A DNA stretch of 64,000 nt from Malacoplasma sp. (GCA_021444005.1 JABUSB010000001.1:276235-340234), one strand, 5' to 3'; counted from the first letter of the stretch, positions 1-11,478 are shown. The notes: a model not told the origin generated them from the sequence alone. A program made the numbers and translations.

Positions 1-1733
1 AAAAAGAATTAAAAAGTAAATATAAAAAAGTAGATAGTTTAAATTTACACAAAACAAATAGAAGTGAAAATGCAGCAAATCGACATAGTTATGTTGGCGC
101 AATTTATAATTATGGTGAAAAGTTACTAAAAAATAAAATTCTAGATGACCTACCAAAGGAATGAGCAGAATTGCACAGACAAGGATATATCCACATTCAC
201 GATCTTGATGCTTATGGGTTAACTTATAACTGTTTAACATTTGATATTGCAAATGCATTCCCTTATGAAAATTTTGAAAACTTAGATACGACAAGCAAAA
301 TCGTAGCTGTGTTTGATTTTTTAAAAGAGCTATTTGCAAAGATGGGAAATGAACAATCTGGGGGAATGGCACTTGCCAATTTCGATATTGATTTTGCCAA
401 TATCTTTGCTAAATTAAATGTTGATTACAAAGGTAACGAATCATTATTCTATGCTTGTATTCACTCATTAGTTTTATGGTGTAATAACATCCACACAAGA
501 ATGGGACAAACAAGTTATTATGTAACATTCAATGTAGGATTAGGAACTTCTGATTTTGCAAGATTTCTAACTGCAACATTAATTGAAAGTTTTTACAATG
601 CAGGTGAATTTATTTACAAACCCAATATTGTTTTTAAAGTTCATAAAGGAATTAGTCGCTTTAAACAAGACCCTAATTATGATTTATTAGAAAAAGCATT
701 ATTGTGTACTGCAAAAAAGATGATTCCCACATATCTACTATGTGATTGTGAAGCAGATAAAAATGTTGACCCCTTAAAGTTATCAATTATGGGATGTCGA
801 ACAAGAGTAGTTGATGATGTATTTGGGATCGAGGGTGCAATCGGAAGAGGTAATATTGATAACATTTCTATTAACTTACCCCGATTAGCATTTGAAGCTA
901 ATGCAGCAAAACAAAATTTGGAAGAAAAAATAAGTGACTTTAAACAAAGATGAAATAAAGTTGCTGAATTGACAAAAGACATTTTGTTAGACCGTTATTA
1001 CAAAACTTTAGATTCAGAAATAGCTTTTTTCTCCACAAATTTAAAATACAAATTATGGTGTCAAGATATTAATGAAGTGGGATTAGCACAAACTTTAAAA
1101 CACGGAACACTATCAATTGGGTTTATAGGATTGTCAGAAGCTATTGAAATTCTTACAGGTAATAAATTTTGAAAAGATGATAATGCTTATAAACTTGCAT
1201 TAGATTTAGTTAAACTAATGCGAGATTATATTGATGCACAAAGAGCAAAATACCATCTAAATTTCTCACTACTAGCAACTAGTGGGGAATTAATAAGTGG
1301 TAGATTTATGGAATTCGATAAAAGAATTTATTCTAGTCCTGTTTTTGATAAAGGCTACTATACTAATTCATTCCACATTGATGTTGACAGTAAGTTACCA
1401 GCTTATAAAAAATTACAGCTAGAAGGTCCATTCCACCTTTATTCAAATGGAGGGTGTATATCATATATTGAATTAATCGATTCTCCGCTTGGGAATGCCG
1501 AAGGACTAGATGATTTGGTAGAAATTGCAATTAATTCTGGTGTGCATTATTTAGGATTTAATTTCCCTAAAGATGTATGTCAAAAATGTGGAGATTCTGG
1601 AGTTTTTGATATATGCCCAACTTGTAAAAGTACTCAAATAACTCGGATTAGAAGAGTTAGTGGATATTTAGAAATTCAAGATCACTTTACAAGTGGAAAA
1701 ATGAATGAGAGTAAAAACCGGAAAGCAAATTAA
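1..1733 (+). CDS. nrdD: Anaerobic (class III) ribonucleoside-triphosphate reductase, 5'-truncated by window
   Basis: Glycyl-radical enzyme that reduces ribonucleoside triphosphates to deoxyribonucleotides in the cytoplasm. The frame is open from base 3 to a TAA at 1731-1733, giving 576 visible residues once TGA codons (for example 162-164 and 951-953) are read as Trp. The true start lies upstream of the window. Seen directly: an HIHDLDAYG segment typical of NrdD, a C-terminal zinc site made of two CxxC pairs (CQKCG and CPTC), and the RVSGYL glycyl-radical loop close to the C-terminus. The order zinc site, then radical glycine, is that of NrdD. The family needs the radical-SAM activase NrdG, which is not in this window and could lie upstream. 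The next gene is a thymidylate-kinase-like protein, so the two may act in dNTP supply. Family assignment is firm. Confidence 0.93.
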
Positions 1734-1812
1734 TTAGTTGTTAGCTTAAATACAAATATAAATTTCCATAAAACTTAAAACTATAAATTTCAACTAAAGG
1801 AGGTTAATTAAA

Positions 1813-2388
1813 ATGATTCATATATCAGTTGAGGGGATGGATGGAGCAGGCAAATCTACAATCTGTGAGTTACTAGCTAAAAAACTCAATTATGTATTTG
1901 TTGAAAAACCACTTCATTTTTTACTAGATGATAACAACGAAATTTCAAGATATCGTGAAATTGCTAAAAGAGTGAATTCCAACCCTAATCGGAATTTCAC
2001 AGCAATGTTTTATGGTTTGGGAAGTATCTATATGTATGAAATGTTTAAAGATAAAAACATCATAACAGACCGGCATCTAGCTTCCAATTATGCTTGAAGT
2101 GGCACTGATTATAATAGCGATATTTATGATCTAATTATTAAGAAAATTGGAACCCCTAAAATAACAGTAATTCTTTATGCAACACACGATGTTATTGTTA
2201 AAAGATTAAAGATGCGCAATAAAGAAGATAATAATATTGCAAAAGCAAATATGTCAGAAACCATTTATGCCAAAATGATTGCTTTTTGTAAATTACACAA
2301 CTTCTTTTATAAAGTTATTGATACCTCATATTTAACGCCAGATGCAATTGTAAATCAAATTATGAAGGAGTTAGGTTATAAAAGCTAA
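1813..2388 (+). CDS. Thymidylate kinase-like P-loop (deoxy)nucleotide kinase
   Basis: A 191-aa kinase of the dTMP/deoxynucleoside kinase superfamily, expected to phosphorylate a nucleotide on the dTTP pathway. An N-terminal Walker A, GMDGAGKST (residues 8-16), and a DR motif, TDRHLASNYAW (near residue 86), resemble the DRYxxSxxAYQG motif of thymidylate kinases. A basic, LID-like stretch (KRLKMRNKE) lies near residue 132. The TGA at 2095-2097 is read as Trp, and the gene ends at TAA 2386-2388. An excellent Shine-Dalgarno sequence (aaaggaggtt, 1796-1805) fixes the ATG. It follows nrdD after 79 nt. It could instead be a deoxynucleoside kinase; the substrate cannot be decided from sequence. Confidence 0.75.
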
Positions 2389-2395
2389 TGATAAT

Positions 2396-4840
2396 ATGAA
2401 TCATATAACTTTATATAGTGCAATAAAGTATTCTAAAAGCAACCCTGCATCTTTGTTTGCAGTAATGCGATTTTTTGAAAAAGAACAGGACATATTTGTT
2501 AAACAATATAAAGATGTTTGCATCTCAATAAATACTCAAACCCAAGAAGTCTTTTTTGATAACCAGCTTGCTTTCTTATTAGATGGGGGAAAAGGTTATA
2601 TAAAACTAGAATGTATCAACCGTATTTTATCCTTAGGATATGAATTAGAAGATATTAGTGTTGGAAGTAAAATAAATAAATTTTGCTTTAAAGGTTTTAA
2701 TGTTATCTTTGTAGCTTGAAAAGAAGATTTAAGTAAATTGAAACTTAACAAAAATGAAGTTATTTATAAATCTAGACTAATTAGTGGTGTATTTGAATAT
2801 AAAACCAAAATAAACAATGGAATAGATATTTATGATTATGGTATTTTTGAAAGCAAAACTGATAATCTAATTTTTACAAAAGCAAAAAAAATTAAATATG
2901 ACGACCCTAACTTTATTATTGAAGAAAACAAAGTTATTAAATACATTGGTAAAGATAAAGTTGTCAAAATTCCAGAAGGAATTGAAGCACTTGGATCATC
3001 ATCTTTTTGAGATAACCAATATATAGAAGAAGTTATAGTCCCCAATACTTTAAAGAATATGGGAGGAGATACTTTCTATTATTGCAAAAACTTAAAAAAA
3101 ATTAATATACCCAAAAGTGTAGTCACAATTGGGAATAATCCATTTGCAGGATGTCTCCAAATCAAAATCGAAAATCAATCCCCACATTTCATTATGGAAA
3201 ATGGAGTATTATATTCTGCTGATAAACAAGCACTAATATATTGCTCTATCAAAGGTGAAGAAACAAAATTTAATGTACCAGAGGGTGTCAAGATTATTTG
3301 TAAGCATGCCTTTTATTGTTGTGACCGCTTTGAATACATATCACTACCAACAACTCTTTTAAAAATGGAAAACAATCCCTTCTCAGGATGTACAAAACTT
3401 GAATTAGAATGCAAATCAAAAACTTATGTTATTCAAGATGACGTCATTTATAATTGTTTTAAAACTGCAGTAATTGGGGTTTTAAATAAAATTAAAACAC
3501 AAAGACTTGAATTAATTGAAGGTCTTAAATCAATTAATCGCAATTCTTTCTGAAATTGTAAAGGAATCCAAACAATTGTATTACCTGAGTCTTTAGAGGA
3601 TATTGGTTACAATCCGTTTGTAGGTTGTACTAACATTCAGTTTGAAAACAAATCCCCACATTTCAAAGTAGTGGATGGAGTTTTATACAATCAGGATTTA
3701 ACCAAAATTATATGTTACCCGACTAATAAAGCAGTCGGTGTTATAAATTTATTAGATAGTGTAATCACACTAGAACGCGGTGCATTCTCGGGGTGTGATA
3801 AGATGACCCAATTAAATTTGCATAATGTTAATGTTATTAGCAAATCTTGTTTTACAAATTGTACCAATTTAAAAAAACTATATTGTAGTGATTTAATTAC
3901 ATATATTGGTGAATGAGCATTTGCTTATTGCAAATCACTCAAAGAAGTATCTGTTAATAAAGAGATAATCATTGATAACAATGCATTCTCCAATTGCAAT
4001 GCAGAGTTAATTGTAAGAAATAAAAATACTAATTATTTAATTGAATCTGAAAATCTTTATACTTTGCAAGCAATGCAAAAAAGATATCTGGCCAAAATTG
4101 ATTCAATTTTAATTGATCCTCCATACAATTCTCACATTGACTATATTGGCTATAAAGACGGTAATTATGAAGATGGTTATGCTGCTTTTATGAAGCAAAG
4201 AATTGAATTATCTTATAACTTATTGTCTGACAAAGGTTTCTTAGTAATTAACATTGATGGTGGTGAAGTGAATAACCTTGCAATTCTTTGCTGCCAATAC
4301 TTTAAACACGAATTTGTGAAAATCCATAAATGAAAAAAGAAACACCCATTCTTTGATGCCAATCGTGTAGAGCTTAATCCAAATAAAATCCAAACCGATT
4401 ATGAATACATTATTATTTGCAGAAAATCAGCGAATGCACAACTTAAAAAAATAAAACAACCTTATTTTGAAGATGGTGTTTTAAAAGAAAAAGAAACAGA
4501 TGTTCCAGAGACTTTTGATTGCTTTGGTACAACATCATCTGCAAAGGATGAAATTCAACAATTGTTTGGTACTAGAGATTATTTTTCCACCCCAAAACCC
4601 TTAAAACTAATGAAAGAATTAATTCAAGCAACCACAGATAAAAATTCAATTATTTTGGATTATTTTGCAGGTAGCGGGACAGTAGGACACGCTTGCTTAG
4701 ATTTAAATCAAGAGGATAGTGGACAACGCACATTTATTTTAGTTTGCAATAATGAAAGTGATATTTGTGAAAAAGTAACTTACCAAAGATTAAAAAAAGC
4801 AACAAATCAATATAAAAAAACTTTTGAATTTATTAAATAG
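2396..4840 (+). CDS. BspA-like leucine-rich repeat protein fused to Mod-like N6-adenine DNA methyltransferase
   Basis: One uninterrupted frame of 814 aa once TGA (2717, 3008, 3551, 3914, 4331) is read as Trp; I followed every junction and found no other stop. Residues 1-115 are an unrecognised domain. Residues about 185-540 are BspA/TpLRR-type repeats, with units such as IPEGIEALGSSSF, NPFAGC, NPFSGC and NPFVGC, plus the intervening 'VVDGVLYNQD' type segment typical of BspA proteins. Residues about 545-814 are a beta-class DNA methyltransferase: motif IV DPPYNS (574-579) precedes the SAM-binding DYFAGSGT (755-762), as in type III Mod subunits. There is no signal peptide, so the LRR part is probably intracellular. 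No restriction subunit is adjacent. The start lies 7 nt after the kinase stop, and the exonuclease follows 10 nt downstream. Target sequence unknown. Confidence 0.82.
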
Positions 4841-4850
4841 GAGGTGCAAA

Positions 4851-6125
4851 ATGAGATATTTATTTTTTGATTTAGAATTTGCAAGTTCATATTACAAAAT
4901 TTTTGAAATTTGTGAATTTGGATATGTTGTTACTGATGAGAATTTTCAAATTCTTGAAAGAAATAATTTCATCATAAATCCACAAATTGAATTACATGAA
5001 TGGGACTGACGTTCAGCTAAAAAAATACTTACTAGAGATGTGTGAGAATACTATAAAGCTAAATCTTTTCCATATTTCTATGAAGACATCAAGAAAATTT
5101 TTAATAGTGTTGATTTTGTTTTTGGGCATACATTAGAATCAGATGCAAAAGCTTTAAATTGTGAATGTAAAAGATATAATTTACCAAATTTAGAATATGA
5201 CTTTTATGATGTTAAATGAATGTATAAAGAATATAAAGAGAGAAAAAATAAGCATACAGCACTTGTTAAAATTCTTGATGAATTAAATATTCAAGGAGAA
5301 CAAAATCTACATGATGCTGAAACTGATGCCTATAACACAATGCTAGGATTAAAAGGAATGCTTAATAAACTAGAAATGCATTTATCAGATATGATTGAAT
5401 TATGCCCATCTGCTAAAGATAATAGCAATAACTATCCTGTTGATTTGGTTGATTTTAAAAATAAAAGAATTATTTCATTATTAAAATTTCTTGGGTTAAG
5501 CAACTGAAAAAACAATTTAGAAAAATCTTGTGAAAATTGAAAAAGTTATCTGTTATTTCTTGATAATGTGAAACCAGAGGGTAATCTTGGTTCAAAATTT
5601 GAGGGGAAGAAAATAGCACTTAGTCCAAGTTATGGGAAGCAGCATTTTAAACAAGTGTTAAATTTAATTCAATTAATCACCAATCAAGGAGGGGACGTAG
5701 TATCAGATGTTTTGCAAGCAAATTTATTTGTAAAGTATGAATATTATGATAAAAAAGGAATTTTGAAAATAGATCAAACACTAAAAAATATTTCTGAAGA
5801 AAATGAAGCACTAAACAAAATAGAAGTTATCGATTTTGCAGATTTATTGAATCAATTAGAAATAACTGAAGAAGAATTAGATAAATTACCTATGGTATCT
5901 TTTGATTTCCTTTTTAAAAAAGAAGCAATTATTAAAGATGAAAATGTTATTTTGAAAATAAAAATAATAAATAACAACAAAAATATTAAATTCAAAAAAT
6001 TAATGAAAAATAGAAAAGTTGAAAAATACAAAAGAGATCGATATGGAAACAAAATTGTCTATAGTGAAAGTGAAAAAGAAAAAAGAATGACTTTAGGTGA
6101 TTTATCTTGTGTCATCATCAAATAA
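4851..6125 (+). CDS. DEDDh 3'-5' exonuclease (DNA polymerase III epsilon-like) with probable C-terminal BRCT domain
   Basis: A 424-aa protein; TGA at 5007, 5040, 5217, 5505 and 5538 are read as Trp. The exonuclease fold occupies roughly residues 1-180: ExoI DLEFA near the N-terminus, ExoII GHTLESDAKAL, and ExoIII HDAETDAYNT supply the DEDDh acidic residues and histidine. Around residues 245-310 a KFEGKKIALSP... segment followed by a 'GG-V' turn resembles a BRCT domain, a known partner of this exonuclease family. The charged C-terminus is unassigned. The Shine-Dalgarno (aggaggt) overlaps the stop of the preceding LRR-methyltransferase gene, so the two are probably cotranscribed and coupled. 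The likely role is DNA or RNA 3'-end trimming; whether it proofreads for a polymerase is unknown. The BRCT call is weaker than the exonuclease call. Confidence 0.8.
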
Positions 6126-6157
6126 TTTCATAAACAACTGTTATTTAGATTCTTGTT

Positions 6158-6193
6158 AATCCTGTTTGTTCTTAAACAGGATTTTTCTTTTTT
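6158..6193 (+). terminator. Rho-independent terminator after the exonuclease gene
   Basis: A perfect 10-bp inverted repeat (aatcctgttt / aaacaggatt) around a 6-nt loop is followed by a T-rich run (tttctttttt). It lies 33 nt after the exonuclease stop and closes the transcription unit that began upstream of or at nrdD. Confidence 0.88.
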
Positions 6194-6430
6194 ACTAAAC
6201 TAAAAAACAATTAATAGCAGAAAGAGATTTTAAGTTTTCAAAACCTGAAATCTAATTTACTTTAGATTTTATAAACCATTTAAATAGATATTTTACTAAC
6301 TAATTTAAATTAATTATTTTTTATTGCTACTTTTTTCTACTTTCCCTATGTAAAAAAATAATAAGTTGTTAAAATATCTATATCTTTATAAGGAATAAAT
6401 GGGACAATTGATTAAACCATCTTAACTAAA
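6194..6430 (+). other. Intergenic leader with a possible 8-codon mini-ORF
   Basis: This AT-rich spacer holds no gene of normal size. At 6399-6425 there is a short frame, ATG to TAA, of 8 codons, preceded by 'aagga' (6390-6394). It ends 5 nt before the GTG start of the YitT gene. It could be a leader whose translation helps initiation at a weak GTG, or it could be chance. No riboswitch fold was recognised. Confidence 0.3.
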
Positions 6431-7765
6431 GTGAAAAAAGATAATAACAAAACCCAAAATGGTGGTGACTTAACAAGTGATTCAACCACCAAAAAAAATA
6501 CTAAAGAATCTAAGATTGGTGTAAAAAATGTATTGGGTTTAAATCCCAATGCAATTTTTAATGGGTCTAATTCAAACAAATCAAAAAAGACTCCAAAACC
6601 ACTACCACCCCCAACTTATAAACTAAATTACTATAAATATGCAATTGGGGTTTTTTCTAAAGTTTATAAAAGAAGTGACATTAAATGAAGGGTGTTTATT
6701 GTCATCATCGTTGGGATTTTAATGTCTTTAACTTCTTTATTTTTAATTCAAAATACAGGAGTTTATATTTCTGGATTATCTGGTATTTTTCAAGGAATTG
6801 CTAGAATTGTTAAAATTATCTTGAAAAAGAATGATGTAAGTCAGCAGACTGTTGAATTGGTTTACCAAATTTTGTTTTATGTCTTATATTTATTTACCAA
6901 CATTCCCTTAATAATATTCTCCTGAAAGAAAATGGGTAAAAGGTTTACTATCCTATCAAGTATTGTGGTTATTTGTTCAAATATAGTACCCCTTGTTTTA
7001 AACCAAATTCCGGGAATTAACCATATCTTTTTATTTGGAAGAACTAGAGTTAATTGAGTAATGAATGGTACCCAAGACATTTCTACTGATTTATTCTTAT
7101 TAAACTTTTCTTCACAACAGATAATCTATGCTTTTCCGATGTTTATCTATGCACTAGCAGCAGCTGCAATTAATGGGTTTGCATATGCAATGGCTGTAGC
7201 TGTGGGGGGAAGCTCTGGAGGGCTAGATTTTCTAAGTTTCTTTTTTGCATATAAAAAAGGAAAACCAATTGGCAAGATTCTAATGATCTTCAACATCTCT
7301 TCAATTTTTATCTCGAGTATGATGGGCTCTTTTATCGCAGGTGGAATTGCGAATGCAACCCTATTGGATGCACAAAACAATATTGTGGGAAGTAGTGGTT
7401 TTGCATTTGAAAACTTCTTATCCCAAAACTTAATCTCTGGAGTACTTTATGGGGTGATATCAATTCAAGTATTGAATGCATTATTCCCAAAAGACCGGGT
7501 TGTTAAAATTCAAGTGTATTGTGAAGATGTGTTAGCGGTAAGAAATTATTTATATTCTACAAACTTTAACCACTCATTAACAATTAATACTTCAACCGGG
7601 GGTTATAGTTTACAACCAAAACAAAACTTTGAAATTATTTGTTTGTTTATTGAAATTCCTCGAATTTTAAGACAACTTAAAGAGGCTAAGCAAAATATGT
7701 TAATAACCGTCACCCCACTTAAAGGAATTGATGGTAAATTATCAGTTGAAGAAGCTTTAAATTAA
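6431..7765 (+). CDS. YitT family (DUF161/DUF2179) membrane protein
   Basis: A 444-aa integral membrane protein of the YitT family, whose transport or sensing role is unknown. Residues 1-85 are a hydrophilic, Lys/Asn/Pro-rich tail predicted to be cytosolic. Five or so hydrophobic segments follow (the first starts near residue 88), including Gly/Ala-rich ones with GSSGGLDFLSFF, which fits the YitT core. The C-terminal soluble part (about residue 355 on, VYCEDVLAVRNYLYSTN...) fits DUF2179. TGA at 6686, 6923 and 7055 are read as Trp. A stop in the same frame at 6413-6415 limits the start; GTG 6431 is the first acceptable codon, without a strong Shine-Dalgarno of its own. The hydrophilic N-terminal extension is longer than usual. 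It converges on the ABC operon with only 10 nt between. Confidence 0.78.
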
Positions 7766-7775
7766 TTGAATCTTA

Positions 7776-9572
7776 TTAAATGTCATAGTGGGTTTCCATT
7801 ATGGCATTTGCTTTATATAATTCATAATAAAAACCCTTGTTTTTTAATAATTGCTGATGGTTCCCAATTTCTTGAATAACACCATTTTTTAAAACAATAA
7901 TTTTATCAGCTTTAATAATTGTTGATAACCGGTGGGCAATGACAATTACTGTTTTATTTTTAGTAACTTTAGTTAATGCATTTTGAATATCTACCTCAGT
8001 TTTAGAATCAACAAATGATGTAGCTTCGTCTAATATTAATATTTTCGCAGGTGACATAAAAGCACGGGCAATCGATAATAATTGAATTTGACCAAGCGAC
8101 AAATTATTCATCTTTTCTGAAATGATTGTTTCATAACCATTTTCTAATTTTTTAATGAAATAATCGACATTTGTTTTTAATGCAACTTCATAGATTTGTT
8201 TTTCATCAGCTTGTATGTTGCCATACCAAATATTTTTCTTAACACTTTCAGAAAATAAAAACGAATCTTGTAACACAATTGAAATATTTTTAAATATTGC
8301 TTCTTGTTTGATGTTTTTGATATTAATGCCATCAATTTTAATTTCACCACATTCAATTTCATAAAATCTGGATAGCAAAGAAATGATAGTTGTTTTACCA
8401 CTTCCTGTAGGACCTACAATTGCTACAGTTTCATTTGGTTTGATACTAAAACTAATGTTATTTAAAACATTCTTGTTTTTATCATATCCAAAGCTGACAT
8501 TCTTAAATTCAATTGCACCTTTAAAGCTTTGGTCTATTGTACCCTCATCTTTTAAGTTTGCTAAATCTAAAATTTCAAAAATGCGAATTGCGGTTGCGTA
8601 TGCTTTTTGTAATGTTCCAATTAGTCTTAAAGAATTACTAGTCTCACCAGTTGCGATTCTAGCTAATAATACAAATGCTGTTATTAACCCAATTTCAAAT
8701 TGTGGAAAGAAAATACTACCACTAGCAATGTTATTAATAAAGAAAATGATCCCAATAAAGTAAATAAAAGCATACATTATCGTTTCCATATAATCGTTTC
8801 AAGGTCAAATAAAATTTAATTTTGATTCTGCACTTTTAGATAAACTTGCTTGTTTTTGATTTACTTGTTTAAATAAATCAATTACTTGGTCTTCATAGCA
8901 AAACGATTTTATTGCTTTTCTACCATTAATATACTCTTCTACAACACTATTCAGATTTCCAATTTCTAATTGCATTTGGTTATACTTTGGTGCTGTTTTT
9001 AAAGAAATTCATAATGATACTGCAATTAGAATTAAATAGAAAAACAAGACAATTGCAGTTAATAGTGGTGAAATAATTAACAGCCCAATAAACACACCCA
9101 CAATAATTAATGGGGCACAAAAGATTTCACCTACACAAAATGATAAATTAATTGCCATTGCATTAATATCAGTAGTGCCACGACTAATTAAATCACCACG
9201 GGCCATTTGCTCAATTGTTTTATAAGGAATTTTTCTAATTTTATCAAAGAACATTTTGCGAACACGATATCCGGTAAAATAAGTTAATTCTAAAATTAGT
9301 TTTTGACTTATAAGATAACAAATAAAATATAGTAAATACCCTGCAAATACTAAAACACACCCGATTATTAATCATTTAAATGCTTCCAAGTAATCAGGAT
9401 TGGAAGATATGATTTGCAAAAATGCATTTTGGATAATAATTCCCAATCCAATTGAAGTGGCAACTGAAAAGATCGTTTTTAAAATTGCTAGTAAAATTGC
9501 AATGATAAAAGCTTTTTTGTTCTTAGATAAAATGGAGATTAACCGGTAAAAAACTCTAAAATAATTTTTCAT
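7776..9572 (-). CDS. ABC exporter half-transporter, subunit B (catalytic Walker B, divergent signature)
   Basis: A 598-aa ABC transporter with an N-terminal six-helix membrane domain (about 1-300) and a C-terminal ATPase. It is the second gene of a pair, starting 2 nt after the stop of its partner. Seen in the ATPase: Walker A GPTGSGKTT near residue 388, Walker B ILILDEATS with the catalytic Glu intact, and a non-standard signature, LSLGQ instead of LSGGQ. The H-loop IAHRLST is present. Several TGA codons are read as Trp, and the 8790-9008 stretch is open. The partner has the opposite defects, which identifies an asymmetric heterodimeric exporter of the MRP/BmrCD/TM287-288 type. The substrate (drug, lipid or peptide) cannot be told. 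Confidence 0.88.
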
Positions 9573-9574
9573 TA

Positions 9575-11338
9575 CTATTGTCCAATTGTTTTTTGTGAAT
9601 CATATATTTTTTTGTAAAGACTACATTTTTTTAATAATTCGTTGTGATTTCCTTTTGCTTTGATTTCACCTTTTTCAATTACTAAAATGTTGTCTGCGTT
9701 TTTGATTGTTTTAATTTGTTGTGATACTAAAATTACAAATTTATCTTTAAAGTGGGTTTGGATATTTTTTAAGATTTGGTTTCGTGTGAGATTGTCAAGT
9801 GCACTTAAAGAATCATCTAGAATATACAATTGTGCTTCTTTCAAAAATGCTCTTGCAATTGCGATGCGTTGTTTTTGTCCCCCTGATAAATTATTCCCAT
9901 TTATGGTTACAACACTATCTAATTTATCAGCACGGTTATTGATAAATTCGAATGCACAAGCTAATTGAATTGCATTATTAATTTCATTTTCCTCTGAATT
10001 TAAATTACCCATAATGATATTGGATTTAATTGTTCCTGAAAAGATGTATTTTTCTTGAAAAGCAACACTGATTTGTTTCCGGATCGCATTCGCATTTGTC
10101 TCTTGTTGAGATCCATAGATTATTTGTCCCGAATCTGGTGTTAATATGTTTGCAGCTAAATCTACAATGGTTGACTTCCCACTCCCAGTTGCTCCAATGA
10201 TTCCCAATACTTCACCTCTTTTAACTTTGAAATTAATTTTATTAATTAAGGGTTTATCTTCATTGTTTTTGTTATAAGAAAAACAAACATCTTTAAATTC
10301 AACAAAATCAATTTCTTTAAAAGATTCATCTCTATTTTTAGTTTCACAATCTTTTTTAAGAATTTCTTCAATTCTTAAAATACAAGGTTTAGTCCGGTTG
10401 ATGGAAACAATTGAATTTGAGATTCCATAAATACAAAAAACAATGTAGATTAAATAGTTAGCAAATGCAACTACACTCGCAACTTCAATTTCATACCCTG
10501 TGCCAATATTGATTTTGTTATAAATCCCACTAATTAAAAGGACAATAATCACAGCTGCATTGATAATAAAAAACCAAAAGATGTTGCCAGCATAAATTAA
10601 AAATTCTCCTTTATAAATTGTTTTGTACCAATTTTTATTATGGTTATCAAAGCGAACTGCTTGAATATTAGATAATAAAAAAGAGTGGACCATTTTTATT
10701 CCAATTATGTTTTCTCGCATAACCCGGTTAACACTATCTAATTCATTTAAATTTTGGGTGTAATATTTTTTCGCTTTTTTATTACTTCAAAAATTGGTAA
10801 ATAAAATTAGAGGAATAATAAGTAAAAAGACAGAAGACAATATTGGACTAATGATAATACAAAAGATAAGTGAACCAATTATCAAAATGACACTTTCAAA
10901 AAAGAATAGAAAAAAGCTTAAAACTGCTTCTTGGTATTGGTAAGCATCATTTGTTGCTCTTGTAACTAATGAGGAGATTGACAAATGGTTAAATTCATTT
11001 TCCTTGATTCATTGGATTTTAGTAAATAATTCATTTCTAAGTTTTTGCATCATCCCGATTGCTATTCGAATTAAAATTGCTCTTGACAAAATCCTTGAAA
11101 TTAATCCAATTGTGACTGCAACTAAAATAATCACAATTAAATTAATTGAGTCTTGTGTTGCAATTGCAATGACAGCTTGATCATTATTGTTATTGAAAAC
11201 CAGTTGAAAATTAGTTGTGATTTTAGCTAACAAAAAAGGTTGGAATGAAGTGATTGTACACTCAATTGCAGAAAAAAATAGTGCGAGCAAAAATCATAAA
11301 ATATTTTCTTTTTTAATTAATTTAAAAATCTTTATCAT
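9575..11338 (-). CDS. ABC exporter half-transporter, subunit A (canonical signature, degenerate Walker B)
   Basis: A 587-aa ABC half-exporter, first gene of the heterodimeric pair. I place the start at ATG 11338, upstream of the next Met at 11290, because it restores the conserved amphipathic N-terminus (MIKIFKLIKKENILWF) through one TGA-Trp. The membrane domain covers about 1-320. In the ATPase, Walker A GATGSGKST (about residue 380) and signature LSGGQKQRIAIARAF are canonical. Walker B reads LYILDDSLSALD, with Asp in place of the catalytic Glu, and the H-loop position reads VSQQIKT, lacking His. Both changes mark the degenerate ATP site of heterodimeric exporters. A -10-like hexamer lies 30 nt upstream. 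Confidence 0.88.
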
Positions 11339-11367
11339 AATTGCAAGTCTTTTTAAACATTGCAATT

Positions 11368-11373
11368 ATTATA
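11368..11373 (-). promoter_or_regulatory. Probable -10 box for the ABC exporter operon
   Basis: TATAAT on the minus strand, 30 nt upstream of the subunit A start in a divergent intergenic region. No clear -35 box is visible, which is common in mollicutes. Confidence 0.5.
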
Positions 11374-11472
11374 ATTTATCATGCTATCAGAAATTGCAAA
11401 TATTTAGATAAAACCACAGTTTATTTGAGTTTTTAAGGCTTGGTGCCATTTTATTTTTAATTTTTCTTAATA

Positions 11473-11478
11473 TATAAT
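11473..11478 (+). promoter_or_regulatory. Probable -10 box for the Pro/Arg-rich membrane protein gene
   Basis: TATAAT 45 nt upstream of the ATG at 11523, in the divergent spacer shared with the ABC operon. No convincing -35 box. Confidence 0.5.

Noticed and set aside
2396-4840. A series of pseudogene-like fragments (LRR pieces and methyltransferase pieces)
   Set aside because: The only interruptions are TGA codons, which encode Trp throughout this window; the frame is intact.
8383-8763. 126-codon plus-strand frame inside the ABC subunit B gene
   Set aside because: Antisense to conserved ATPase and membrane sequence; no ribosome-binding site.
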